Part shown: positions 17,645-26,797 of the stretch, one piece after another | How positions within the stretch are numbered: the first letter of the stretch is position 1 | How the letters are laid out: every line of letters starts with the position of its first letter | Assembly (NCBI GenBank): GCA_963676095.1 | Contig: OY781040.1 | Coordinates: forward strand, 1,364,001 to 1,428,000 | Reading direction: 5' to 3' | Length of the DNA stretch: 64,000 bases | DNA from: G963676095 sp963676095 | Lineage (GTDB): Bacteria; Bacteroidota; Bacteroidia; Bacteroidales; Prolixibacteraceae | Position numbers and translations under genes: made by a program | The notes under the pieces: generated by a model | Database searches by the model: none | Told to the model about the DNA's origin: nothing | Seen by the model: the letters and a program-made list of their open reading frames with translations, nothing else

Positions 17645-18169
17645 TTAATCGCGACCGGTAATAACAAACATCAAATTAATAAGGCCTACAAGCAAGGCAA
17701 AGGCACCGATAACAGAGGCCAATGCAAATCCGCCACGCAAAGGCCTGAAAATAAGGGCAAACCCGAAGGTAAGCGTCACAATGCTGTTAAAAAATAATCC
17801 CCAACTGGTAATGCCAATCCGTCTGAGGCTATTGAAAGAAAATGCCATAAAAAAACCTCCGAACAAAGCCCAGATAGCCAAAATGACTACAAAAAAGGAA
17901 ATTGTTTCACCAGGATTATACAGAATAAGAAGACCGATCCCCATGTCGAAAAACAGCTCAAGAAGTAGAGAAAACTTTCCCTGGGCTGACCTGGAAAACA
18001 AATAAACAAGACCTGCCAGTGTTCCTTTAACGATCAAAAATGCTGCAACCAGACGGGCCACAGATACCATTGTAAATTCGGGAGAAAACAACAAAGCCCC
18101 TCCCAGCAGGATCATCAACAGACCCTTTAACAAATTCAGCAGTCGCTTTTTCGAGAACCAGTTTTTCAT
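17645..18169 (-). CDS. HdeD/DUF308-family membrane protein
   Basis: 174 residues. It consists almost entirely of about six hydrophobic segments in pairs, with GLLMILLGGALLFSP near the start and a repeated GxxxL pattern, as in the HdeD (DUF308) family. A basic, Lys-rich N-terminus suggests a cytoplasmic start. In E. coli HdeD is linked with acid stress; here the function is unknown. It stands alone between parE and the porin gene, divergent from the porin. Confidence 0.8.
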   Translation of the reverse strand: MKNWFSKKRLLNLLKGLLMILLGGALLFSPEFTMVSVARLVAAFLIVKGTLAGLVYLFSRSAQGKFSLLLELFFDMGIGLLILYNPGETISFFVVILAIWALFGGFFMAFSFNSLRRIGITSWGLFFNSIVTLTFGFALIFRPLRGGFALASVIGAFALLVGLINLMFVITGRD

Positions 18170-18501
18170 TTGCAGCTCTTTAGTCTCAATAACGTAATAT
18201 GCAGAAATGATGTTTATCCAAAAAATAGTACCAGCCTTGTAACATCAGACGATCATAGACCATACGATGAATCAACCAATTATCATGATTGATTTTTTTT
18301 TCAAATATAAGAAGCTCCCGCGAAAAAGTATCAATTCCGGACAAGATATAACGTTTTGCACATCTTCGGCAATAAAAATAAAAGACATACCGACCTATCA
18401 GGTGGCATATAAGACAGGAAAATGTATCTTTATGGCCGAAAACAGCCTGGCCTTTTAAGGATTTTTAAGTTATAAATTTCTGTCTGGCTGCTGGTTTTAA
18501 T

Positions 18502-18509
18502 TATATTTG
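18502..18509 (+). promoter_or_regulatory. Porin -7 promoter element
   Basis: TATATTTG matches TAnnTTTG and ends 7 bases before the porin ATG. If it is used, the mRNA would be leaderless or nearly so. The 350 bases between the DUF308 gene and the porin hold no other supported gene. Confidence 0.5.
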
Positions 18510-18516
18510 CCCCGGC

Positions 18517-20493
18517 ATGATTCGAATACTTAAGATAATAATATTAGCTCTGTTGCTGGCCCCGGTAACCGGACTGGCCCAAAATGAAATTAATCTGAAC
18601 AGCTATGGCTCGTATACCGATTCGCAGTCGGATAAAGAGCAGGATTCGCTTCAACATAAAGATGAAATCAAAAAGAAAACGATTCCGTCTATTATAAAAA
18701 CCTGGCAAATGTCCGATTACGGCGCAAGTATAGACAGTACGGAAATGGATACAACGCTGACCTATTATCATGTCTATAATCCGATTTACAAGAAAAGCAT
18801 CAGCAATACCTTTACAGGGAACCAGGGCGGGGCGTATGAATCAAATAACTTTTTCGACAGGGACCCTGTTTCCGACTTTTACTTTTACAATGCATACGAT
18901 GCCTATGCCCTTTTTCCAAAGTCGGTCATGTACCTGAATACGACAACACCTTATACGTTGCTTGATTATAGCCAGAGCGATAATAAAAACACCCGTAACG
19001 AAACCCGCTTCAACGTTTTTCACAGTCAAAATGCTAACCCGAAATTTAATTTTGTTTTCCTGTATGACCAGTCGAAATCGACAGGACATTACCAATACCA
19101 GGAAAACAAATATCACAACATCGGGCTGATTACAAGTTATGTCTCCGATAAATTCAGCTCGTATTTCAATATCATTTTCAACAGGTATGAAGCAGAAGAG
19201 AACGGGGGATTGGAATCGGGACAGGACCTTAATGAATACCAGGAAACCGAAACCTATCTGGTTAATCTGACGGACGCAATATCAGAAGTACGTAATAATA
19301 CGATCTTCTTCTCAAACGAATACCGGCTTGGAAAAACTGAGACCAGGCAGAATGCCAAGGGGGAGGACTATGACAAGTTCCGTCCCATCACCGGTTTTAT
19401 CCATCAGATTGAATACTCCACGAATAAACGTATCTATGATGACGGAGAACCCAACTCAGATTTTTACCCTACAGCTTACATAAACGCTGACGAAACACAC
19501 GATACGGTTTCTTACAACCGATTGACAAATACCTTTCAGTTAAAATTTTATGAAGCACCCGAACGGAAGTACACTTTCAGCAAAAGGGCCTTTATCGGGT
19601 ATGACGCAATCGTAACAAAAATGCCTGGTTCGTCCAGCTATGACCAGGTAAAGGAGAATTATCACAACCTGTTCGCAGGGGGGGCTATCTCCAGAACCGA
19701 GGGTACCTTCTGGAAGTGGAACGCCCAGGGAAAAATTTACCTCACAGGGTTCCTGTCCGGACAGACAGAATTAAGCGCTTATATATATAAACCACTAATT
19801 ATAGGAAAAGATACCACAAGCCTCTATCTTGCGGGCGAGTTAAACACCCTTGTCCCTGATTATTTTGTCAAGCATTATAACTCCAACTATTACCAGTGGA
19901 ATAACCAGTTCAACAATATTACAGAAATGGTGCTGCATGCAAAAGTACAGGCAAAGGAATATCATTTAACATTAGGAGCACATTATGCATTGATCAGCAA
20001 TTATATATTTAATAATTCAGAAGCCCTTCCCCAACAGGGAGGCCAGGAAATGCTTGTCCTGGCAGGCTACATTAATAAAGATTTCATTGCACGCCATTGG
20101 GAAGTCAGGACGCAGGTGCTCTGGCAAAAAAGCAGCCAGGAAAGTTATCTGCACCTGCCGGCATTGGCAACTTACCTAAGTATCAACTATAAAACCGTCA
20201 TTTCAAAGGTCATGCACTCCCGGTGGGGACTTGACATTCGCTACAACACCGATTTCTATGCGGATGCTTACGAACCTGCCACAGGAAGGTACCACTGGCA
20301 AAATGAACAAAAAATCGGCAATTACCCTTTCGTGGACCTGCATGCCAACTTAAAGTTAAAACGGACACGGGCATTTTTTCAGTTGATGAATGCCACGACC
20401 GGCCTGCTCGATGGAAATTTCTGGGCTGCCCCGGATTATCCCATGTACAGGCGTACGTTCAGGCTCGGAATTGCCTGGTCTTTTTATGACTAA
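18517..20493 (+). CDS. Putative outer-membrane porin (Porin_10-like)
   Basis: 658 residues. A signal peptide, IIILALLLAPVTGLAQ, is cleaved around residue 21. A short charged linker and then a long series of alternating, aromatic-rich beta strands follow (for example NFVFLYDQSKSTGHYQYQ), ending in FRLGIAWSFYD, an outer-membrane barrel C-terminus. It matches the Bacteroidota putative porin family by overall build and the ALFPKSVMYLNTTTPYT segment. Location in the outer membrane is well supported; substrate is unknown. It is monocistronic and possibly leaderless. Confidence 0.82.
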   Translation: MIRILKIIILALLLAPVTGLAQNEINLNSYGSYTDSQSDKEQDSLQHKDEIKKKTIPSIIKTWQMSDYGASIDSTEMDTTLTYYHVYNPIYKKSISNTFTGNQGGAYESNNFFDRDPVSDFYFYNAYDAYALFPKSVMYLNTTTPYTLLDYSQSDNKNTRNETRFNVFHSQNANPKFNFVFLYDQSKSTGHYQYQENKYHNIGLITSYVSDKFSSYFNIIFNRYEAEENGGLESGQDLNEYQETETYLVNLTDAISEVRNNTIFFSNEYRLGKTETRQNAKGEDYDKFRPITGFIHQIEYSTNKRIYDDGEPNSDFYPTAYINADETHDTVSYNRLTNTFQLKFYEAPERKYTFSKRAFIGYDAIVTKMPGSSSYDQVKENYHNLFAGGAISRTEGTFWKWNAQGKIYLTGFLSGQTELSAYIYKPLIIGKDTTSLYLAGELNTLVPDYFVKHYNSNYYQWNNQFNNITEMVLHAKVQAKEYHLTLGAHYALISNYIFNNSEALPQQGGQEMLVLAGYINKDFIARHWEVRTQVLWQKSSQESYLHLPALATYLSINYKTVISKVMHSRWGLDIRYNTDFYADAYEPATGRYHWQNEQKIGNYPFVDLHANLKLKRTRAFFQLMNATTGLLDGNFWAAPDYPMYRRTFRLGIAWSFYD

Positions 20494-20635
20494 GGACAAA
20501 ACGAGCTGATGAAGACAATTTGCCGGGGAAAGAAAAACCGGACAACAGACGCCAGCCGGATTGTTATGTGTTGAAATTTATTCGCCCCTTCCTTTTTTCT
20601 TCAGCACAATAAGGATGATGGCATTTTTGTTTTTG

Positions 20636-22069
20636 ATGAAACATTACAAATCATATATCTTCCTAACCTCCGTTGTGGTCATGTTCATGTTATGGTCATG
20701 CTCATGGGAAAAAAAAGTACAACAGGGTGATGGCACAAAAAAAGAGACCGAATTGACCCGGATCATGAAATCGGGGAAACTGAAGGTCGTTGTCGACTGC
20801 AATTCGACCAACTATTTTATTTACAGGGGAAAACCCATGGGGTTCGAATATGAGCTTCTTCAACGGTTGGCACGCGACATGAGGGTGAAACTGGAAATCT
20901 GCGTTAGCAACGATCTGAAAGAAACATTCGAAGGACTTGCTGACCATAAATACGATCTGATCGCCAAAAACCTGACGATCACAAAAAAGAGGACCGACCA
21001 GATCGATTTTACCGCTCCTTTAAAGCAGACACGCCAGGTACTGGTCCAGCGTAAGCCGGAAGGATGGCAAAATATGAGCGAGGCATCGATCAGCAGGTTG
21101 TTGGTGAGAAACCAGTTAAACCTGGCAGGAAAGACGATACACGTTCAGAAAAATACAGTTTATTATACCCGGCTTGTGCATTTGTCCGAAGAAATAGGAA
21201 GCGATATCAATATTGTCCAGGACAGTATCCTGGGAGTAGAAGAATTAATTGCCCAGGTTGCAAAAGGGAAAATAGACTATACTGTCTGTGATGAAAATGT
21301 AGCCAGGGTAAACCAAAACTATTACCCTAACCTGGATGTACAAACCCCGATCAGCTTCCCTCAAAATATTGCATGGGCAGTAAGGCACGATTCTCCTGAA
21401 TGGAAAAGTTATCTGAACAACTGGATTCTGAATTTTAAGAAAACAGCAGACTTCAGGTACCTTTATAAAAAGTACTATCAGATGAAAAGGTCCAGTTTCA
21501 TCAGCGACAGCGATTATCAATCCTATTCCGGGGGAAAATTATCTCCTTATGACGACATTATCAAAAAGATCAGTGCCGGGGCCGGGATCGACTGGCGGTT
21601 TACTGCCGCAGTGATCTACAGGGAATCACGCTTCGATCCGGAAGCAGAGTCATGGAACGGGGCCTATGGGCTCATGCAAGTGCTCCCTGAATCGGCAGAC
21701 ATGTTCAGGATACTGGACTACGAAAAACCGGAGAATAACGTAGAAGCGGGCGTACATTTGCTAAAATGGATCGACGATCAGTTCAAACCTGAAATCCCGG
21801 ATTCAACCGAACGTATAAAATTCGACCTGGCCGCATACAATGTTGGCATCGGCCATGTAAAAGATGCGCAGCGACTGGCAGCGAAATACGATAAAGATCC
21901 GGTAAAATGGACCGGTAATGTCGACTATTATCTTTTAAGTAAATCAGTAGAGAAATACTACGAGGACCCGATTGTAAAATTTGGATATTGCCGGGGAGAA
22001 GAGCCTTTTTCTTTTGTAAACGAGGTACTGGATACGTACAGGCATTATTGTAACCTGATTAAAAAATAA
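20636..22069 (+). CDS. mltF: Membrane-bound lytic murein transglycosylase F-like lipoprotein
   Basis: 477 residues from the ATG at 20636. That start gives a lipoprotein signal, MKHYKSYIF to the lipobox LWSC; starts at 20615 and 20618 would only lengthen it. Residues about 45-285 are a periplasmic solute-binding-type (PBPb) domain. Residues about 305-470 are a lysozyme-like SLT domain with the catalytic Glu in IYRESRFDP (E330), then YGLMQVLP and the LAAYNVGIGHV motif. The two-domain build is that of MltF, which cleaves glycan strands of peptidoglycan. Its last 11 bases overlap the convergent Nudix gene. Confidence 0.9.
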   Translation: MKHYKSYIFLTSVVVMFMLWSCSWEKKVQQGDGTKKETELTRIMKSGKLKVVVDCNSTNYFIYRGKPMGFEYELLQRLARDMRVKLEICVSNDLKETFEGLADHKYDLIAKNLTITKKRTDQIDFTAPLKQTRQVLVQRKPEGWQNMSEASISRLLVRNQLNLAGKTIHVQKNTVYYTRLVHLSEEIGSDINIVQDSILGVEELIAQVAKGKIDYTVCDENVARVNQNYYPNLDVQTPISFPQNIAWAVRHDSPEWKSYLNNWILNFKKTADFRYLYKKYYQMKRSSFISDSDYQSYSGGKLSPYDDIIKKISAGAGIDWRFTAAVIYRESRFDPEAESWNGAYGLMQVLPESADMFRILDYEKPENNVEAGVHLLKWIDDQFKPEIPDSTERIKFDLAAYNVGIGHVKDAQRLAAKYDKDPVKWTGNVDYYLLSKSVEKYYEDPIVKFGYCRGEEPFSFVNEVLDTYRHYCNLIKK

Positions 22070-22697
22070 TTGGTTCCGCGTCGCCCAGTATATCGAAAAA
22101 CTCGGCAAGGATCATTGCCGTTGCCCCCCAGATGACCTCTCCGTCGAATGAATAACCGGGAACATCAACGTTCCGGGACCAGATCGTCACAGGGACTTGT
22201 TCTATGCGTCGTTTTTCCATGAATTCCCGGATCGGGAGCAGGATCAGCTTTTCCGCCTCATTTTGGTTCAGAACGAAATCAGGCTTTTTTTCGGTCCACC
22301 CTACATAGGGAAAAATCGTGTACCGGCTTACCTGCACGTAGAGTTCGGAAAGACGGCCCAGCATGGTAACATCCGGAGGAGAAATGCCGACTTCCTCATG
22401 GGCCTCTCTGAGAGCTGTAACCTCAGGGCTTTCTCCCTGTTCAATACGTCCCCCGGGCAGGCTAACCTGTCCGGGATGGTTCCTCATGGATAAGTTACGC
22501 CGGGTCAGGCAGGTATAAACTTTTCCATCGACAGGGAAAAGCAGTAAAAGAACACTGCTGTACCTTACATGGCCCCTATCAGCAGGAGATACAGTCAATT
22601 CCCGTCCGGGGGGCAGCATCTTCCTGTGCGACCTCGCCCCGGGCAGTTCCCCGTTAAGCAACTGTTGAATACATTGTGGTGAGATTCTCTTTACCAT
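22059..22697 (-). CDS. Nudix hydrolase, CoA-pyrophosphatase (NudL)-like
   Basis: 212 residues. The Nudix box begins GGRIEQGESP and ends REAHEEVGI, matching GX5EX7REUXEEXGU. Upstream, LTRRNLSMRNHPGQVSLPGG resembles the signature of CoA pyrophosphatases (the NudL/YeaB group), so hydrolysis of CoA or its derivatives is likely. It lies 21 bases after the LolC/E-like permease gene on the same strand. Its 3' end overlaps mltF by 11 bases in convergent orientation. Confidence 0.85.
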   Translation of the reverse strand: MVKRISPQCIQQLLNGELPGARSHRKMLPPGRELTVSPADRGHVRYSSVLLLLFPVDGKVYTCLTRRNLSMRNHPGQVSLPGGRIEQGESPEVTALREAHEEVGISPPDVTMLGRLSELYVQVSRYTIFPYVGWTEKKPDFVLNQNEAEKLILLPIREFMEKRRIEQVPVTIWSRNVDVPGYSFDGEVIWGATAMILAEFFDILGDAEPIIF

Positions 22698-22718
22698 TTA
22701 TTGAAAATGAACAATCAA

Positions 22719-23969
22719 TTAATCAAAACGGATGGTTTTTTCCGGAGAAATCCGGCCCACAAAATAGGAAGGAACAATCAGCATCAGAATTGTTACCAGC
22801 AGCGAGCCTGCATTCAACAGGACCAGGTTCATTACCGGAAGATGGACCGGGACTGTCGAAACATAATAAGAGGCAGGATCCAGATGCACTACTTTCAGAT
22901 AGTACTGGATCAGGCACAATGCAATGCCGGTAATATTTCCCCAAAGCAATCCCTCTCCCACCAGAAAAGCAGAAAGATACAGAAAAATCTTCCTTATATT
23001 GACATTGGCCGCTCCCATCGATTTCAGGATACCGATCATCTGTGTCCGTTCCAGTATAATTACCAGGAGTCCCGAGATCATATTGAACCCGGCCACCGAA
23101 ACCATTAATATCAGGATTATCCAGACATTCATATCAAGCAGGTTCAGCCAGTCGAAAATCTCAGGGAACTTATCGCGAATATTCACGACCTGCAGCAACG
23201 GGGTATTTTCATTCAGTTCAGACATTACTGTGGCCCGGGCTTCCCTGTCAACCTGCTCCAGCAAGCCGGGATCATTAATAAAAATTTCGTACCCGCTGAT
23301 CTGGTCCTTGTCCCAGGAATTCAGGCTCTGAAGATGCCTCATATCGGCCAGGACGAACATCAGGTCGAATTCTTCCAGCCCGGTACGGAAAATGCCTCCT
23401 ACTGAAAACTGCCTGATCCTCGGCAGTTTTTCGTCTTCATTCAGAAAATACATTCTGAAACGGTCACCAGTCTTTAGTTTTAAGAGTTCAGACAATTGCT
23501 GGGAAATCCAGACTTTATCGGAACGAACAGAATCAAATGGGATCCTTTCGCCCGAGATCTTGTTTTTCTCAAAAAAACGCCAGTCGAAATCGGGACCAAT
23601 GCCTTTTAGTACCACACCCTGTATCTCATCGTTGGCCTTGATCATCCCCGGCTTGGTTATAAATTGCTGAACGTGCCGTACTCCCGGCATTTTTCTCAAC
23701 CGGTCAAGCAGTTTCGGATCCTTAACGACGGGCTTTGTCTGGTAAGATTGGTTACTGTCATAGTTAACAACCTGAAAATGTGCAGCAAAACCGTTTACTT
23801 TACTTTCAACCTCCCTCTGAAAACCGACAACAATGGCAACAGAAAGAATCATAACGACCATCCCCAGACCAATCCCTGCCACCGCCAGCCTGACAATCCG
23901 CTGGGACAAACGTTTTGATTGGTCTTTCGAAGAGAATAAGCGCCGCGCTATGAAAAGTTCCGTATTCAA
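22719..23969 (-). CDS. ABC transporter permease, LolC/LolE-like (FtsX/MacB_PCD)
   Basis: 416 residues. The N-terminus, ELFIARRLFSSKDQSKRLSQ, followed by one membrane helix (about 25-50), a large periplasmic domain (about 50-270) and three helices near the C-terminus is the LolC/E layout. The conserved ILKSMGAANVNIRKIF segment before the third helix is present. In E. coli LolCDE extracts lipoproteins from the inner membrane. The matching ATPase is not in the window. The start codon appears to be TTG; it gives the usual family N-terminus. It is probably co-transcribed with the Nudix gene. Confidence 0.85.
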   Translation of the reverse strand: MNTELFIARRLFSSKDQSKRLSQRIVRLAVAGIGLGMVVMILSVAIVVGFQREVESKVNGFAAHFQVVNYDSNQSYQTKPVVKDPKLLDRLRKMPGVRHVQQFITKPGMIKANDEIQGVVLKGIGPDFDWRFFEKNKISGERIPFDSVRSDKVWISQQLSELLKLKTGDRFRMYFLNEDEKLPRIRQFSVGGIFRTGLEEFDLMFVLADMRHLQSLNSWDKDQISGYEIFINDPGLLEQVDREARATVMSELNENTPLLQVVNIRDKFPEIFDWLNLLDMNVWIILILMVSVAGFNMISGLLVIILERTQMIGILKSMGAANVNIRKIFLYLSAFLVGEGLLWGNITGIALCLIQYYLKVVHLDPASYYVSTVPVHLPVMNLVLLNAGSLLVTILMLIVPSYFVGRISPEKTIRFD

Positions 23970-24038
23970 AATAAAAATATGTATGGTTTACAACTGAAGA
24001 TCGACAAATTAATTAATCAACCTGAAATTATCTATTCA

Positions 24039-25067
24039 CTAAGTAGCCCTCCTGTTCATAAAAGGAAGGACCAGGAGAGAAATAAGCCCCATTACAATCA
24101 ACATTCCGGTCATGGCAGAATGGGCAAGAAAAGCAAAAACTACGCCATCCTGTTTATCGATGCCATAAACAAACAAAGCCTGTATCACCATAAAATGCCA
24201 GGCGCCTATCCCTCCCTGCACCGGGGCCACCATTCCATAACTGGCTAAAACAAAAGTTGTAAGTCCGGCTATGGCCGATAAATGAGAGGTAAAATCAAAC
24301 GAGAAGAACACCACATAAAGCATCAGGTAATACATAAACCAGATAAAAACAGAGTGCAGGATAAAAGCCTTTTTATGTTTCATGTTTTTGATCGTTCTCA
24401 CCCCTTCTCCAAATTTTATAAGGAAATCCCTTATTTTAGCAAATGCTGCCGATTTCAGCAAACGCTTCCTGAAAAACCAGATAAGAATGACCAATACGGC
24501 AACAGACACAATAACAACCGGAGAAAAAGCAAAGCTGTTGATTTTTTCCTTTATCCCGGGATTATTTTCAAGAAACTGCAGTATCTTCCCAAACTGCGTG
24601 ACAATAACAATAAATGTCAGCAGAAGCAACATCAAAATATCGATAATCCGTTCTGTAACCACAGTCCCGACCAGTTGTGTAAAAGATAGCTTTTCATAAC
24701 GTGCAAGTACCCCGCACCGCGAAATCTCCCCCATTCTCGGGATAACCATGTTCATCAGATATCCGACCATAACAGCCAGAAACGTATTTAGCACCCCGGG
24801 TTTTTTTCCCAAAGGTTCTATCATTAAAATCCACCGCATCGTCCGGCTGATATGGCTGAGCAATCCTAAAAAAAGCGAAATCCAAACCCACAGGTAATTT
24901 ACCTTATTTGCCAGTATCGACTTGATCCGGTTTATATCCTGATCCTTATATATCAGCCAGAAAAGGAGCAGGCCGATCCCTAAAAAAGCAAGAAACTTTA
25001 AAAATTTAACTAACTTCTGTTTCAAGGCAAATTTTTTTATTTCTGAGAATACCGTATTTTCGTACAT
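24039..25067 (-). CDS. LPG-synthase-TM / flippase-like membrane protein
   Basis: 342 residues with about eight hydrophobic segments. The conserved VGYLMNMVIPRMGEISRCGV segment (about 95-115) and a later VAPVQGGIGAWHFM mark the lysylphosphatidylglycerol-synthase transmembrane family (PF03706), here without the aminoacyltransferase domain. Stand-alone forms are proposed flippases for lipid or glycolipid substrates. Substrate is unknown. It stands 70 bases upstream of the LolC/E-like gene and has a -7 element at 25115-25122. Confidence 0.85.
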   Translation of the reverse strand: MYENTVFSEIKKFALKQKLVKFLKFLAFLGIGLLLFWLIYKDQDINRIKSILANKVNYLWVWISLFLGLLSHISRTMRWILMIEPLGKKPGVLNTFLAVMVGYLMNMVIPRMGEISRCGVLARYEKLSFTQLVGTVVTERIIDILMLLLLTFIVIVTQFGKILQFLENNPGIKEKINSFAFSPVVIVSVAVLVILIWFFRKRLLKSAAFAKIRDFLIKFGEGVRTIKNMKHKKAFILHSVFIWFMYYLMLYVVFFSFDFTSHLSAIAGLTTFVLASYGMVAPVQGGIGAWHFMVIQALFVYGIDKQDGVVFAFLAHSAMTGMLIVMGLISLLVLPFMNRRAT

Positions 25068-25114
25068 ATTAACGAAATTCCCAGTGAGATTTATTTTTCA
25101 GGCGCTAATATCGC

Positions 25115-25122
25115 CAAACTTA
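25115..25122 (-). promoter_or_regulatory. -7 element for the flippase-like gene
   Basis: Read on the minus strand this is TAAGTTTG, matching TAnnTTTG, 48 bases before the ATG at 25067. Confidence 0.5.
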
Positions 25123-25245
25123 TTTACATGTTGTTTAGTTTGGACGCAGATGAATGTTTTGGTAATTTCCGCCAGGCGGATTGAATTCGATCTGAAATCG
25201 CGAATCATTAATCTGCAATCGTAATTCATATATAGGTACTTTTTT

Positions 25246-25253
25246 TAAATTTG
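25246..25253 (+). promoter_or_regulatory. rsmA -7 promoter element
   Basis: TAAATTTG fits TAnnTTTG. The leader to the rsmA start would be about 107 nt, the longest among the well-matched promoters here. I see no recognised riboswitch in it. Confidence 0.55.
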
Positions 25254-25366
25254 CACACCTTCCTGTAGGATGGATTGTCGCAGACAAAAATAAAGATTTG
25301 TTTTAAATAGGATAGGGTTTTCAACAACATATTCATTAACCCGAAAAGAGGGAGATAATAATATAC

Positions 25367-26158
25367 ATGAGCACTGTAAAGGCCAAAAAGAATTTAGGAC
25401 AACACTTTTTAAAAGACAACAACATTGCCCGGAAAATCGTTGACAGCCTGCCCCAGTCCCAAACGCCGGACATACTTGAGGTTGGTCCGGGAATGGGAGT
25501 CCTTACCCGTTTTTTGCTACAGAACGAAAAATTCAGGACAACTGTTATCGAAATAGACCGGGAATCGGTCGATTATCTCCGGGAACATTTTCCCCAACTG
25601 GGGGACCGTATCATCTCCGGGAATTTTCTGAAAATGAAACCGGAGGATTACTTCTCCGGGGCATTCTCCGTAATCGGGAACTTACCTTATAATATATCCT
25701 CCCAGATTTTCTTCAGGATACTTGAACTGCGGGATAAAGTCCCCGTGGTAGTCTGTATGATACAAAAGGAAGTAGCTGAAAGGATAAGCGCAGGACCAGG
25801 ATCGAAAACTTACGGGATCCTGAGCGTGTTCCTTCAGGCCTATTATAATATAGAGTATCTCTTTACCGTGAATGAGCAGGTTTTTATCCCGCCCCCAAAA
25901 GTAAAATCCGGGGTAATCCGGCTATCAAGAAACGAAAGGAAACAACTGGATTGCGATGAAACTTTATTCTTCCGGATCGTGAAAGCATCTTTTAACCAAA
26001 GGCGTAAGACATTACGTAATTCTTTAAAATCCTTTATCAGTGACGGACAGGTAAAAGATCTTGACTTTCTCACTAAACGACCGGAGCAATTAAGCGTAAA
26101 TGAATTTGTATTTCTGACGAACCTGATTGCAGGGCAGGCTACATTAAACGAAGAATGA
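25367..26158 (+). CDS. rsmA: 16S rRNA (adenine1518/1519-N6)-dimethyltransferase
   Basis: 263 residues. It dimethylates two adjacent adenines near the 3' end of 16S rRNA during small-subunit assembly. The N-terminal KKNLGQHFLKD is diagnostic. The SAM-binding EVGPGMGVLTRF and the catalytic GNLPYNISSQ motif follow. The C-terminal helical domain has FIPPPKVKSGVI and ASFNQRRKTLRN. The stop codon overlaps the next start (ATGA at 26155-26158), so it is translationally coupled to the RimB-like gene. Confidence 0.96.
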   Translation: MSTVKAKKNLGQHFLKDNNIARKIVDSLPQSQTPDILEVGPGMGVLTRFLLQNEKFRTTVIEIDRESVDYLREHFPQLGDRIISGNFLKMKPEDYFSGAFSVIGNLPYNISSQIFFRILELRDKVPVVVCMIQKEVAERISAGPGSKTYGILSVFLQAYYNIEYLFTVNEQVFIPPPKVKSGVIRLSRNERKQLDCDETLFFRIVKASFNQRRKTLRNSLKSFISDGQVKDLDFLTKRPEQLSVNEFVFLTNLIAGQATLNEE

Positions 26159-26637
26159 ATAAGAACAGGATGGACCCCAAATTATTTATCGGAAGATACG
26201 ATCTCGCTGAATTTCCTGAACTTAAACTGAAAAAGATCCAGGTAAAAATAGATACCGGTGCTTATACATCCAGTTTCCACTGCCACACAATAAGATTGAT
26301 AAATGCCGGAGGAAAAGAAAAACTTCAATGCTATTTTTTAGATCCGGGACATGACCAATATAATAATAAAGAGTTTATCTTTGAATGCTTTTCTCTTAAG
26401 AAAGTAAGGAGTTCCAACGGGGCCCTGGAAGAAAGATATAGTATAAAAACAACCATACGTCTTTTCGAAAAGGTAATCCCTCTTGAGTTAACGCTGACAG
26501 AAAGAGAGAACATGCGATTTCCGGTCTTGCTGGGAAGAAAATTCCTGTCCCGGAGGTTCGTGGTCGACACTTCCAAAAAAAATCTTTCGGCAAGGGGTAT
26601 CGTCGGACTGGCAAGATTTGTTAAAGGGACCAAGTAA
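26155..26637 (+). CDS. Retropepsin-like protease, RimB / DUF785 family
   Basis: 160 residues, the full length of this small family (Zn_protease PF05618, formerly called ATP-dependent zinc protease). The core is VKIDTGAYTSSFHC with the aspartic-protease-type D33-T-G-A, and later the FPVLLGRKFL segment, as in the retropepsin fold. In Pseudomonas the relative RimB works with RimA and RimK to cut or control the glutamate tails on ribosomal protein S6. The rimK homologue 160 bases downstream supports that role here. It overlaps rsmA by 4 bases. Confidence 0.85.
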   Translation: MNKNRMDPKLFIGRYDLAEFPELKLKKIQVKIDTGAYTSSFHCHTIRLINAGGKEKLQCYFLDPGHDQYNNKEFIFECFSLKKVRSSNGALEERYSIKTTIRLFEKVIPLELTLTERENMRFPVLLGRKFLSRRFVVDTSKKNLSARGIVGLARFVKGTK

Positions 26638-26797
26638 AAACAACTTAAAGATACAAATTCATTTATTCTGAGAAGAATTTCATGCATACGGACTTTTCCG
26701 GACCGGCGATAACAGACATTATAAACTGTAACAGCGCGGACCATACTTTTCTATCAAACAGATATAGAACTAAACACATTTTGTAAAACGATTGAAA

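Noticed and set aside
18267..18458. Plus-strand frame of 63 codons before the porin
   Set aside because: No recognisable domain, AT-rich with a poor start context, and it overlaps the region expected to hold the porin promoter.
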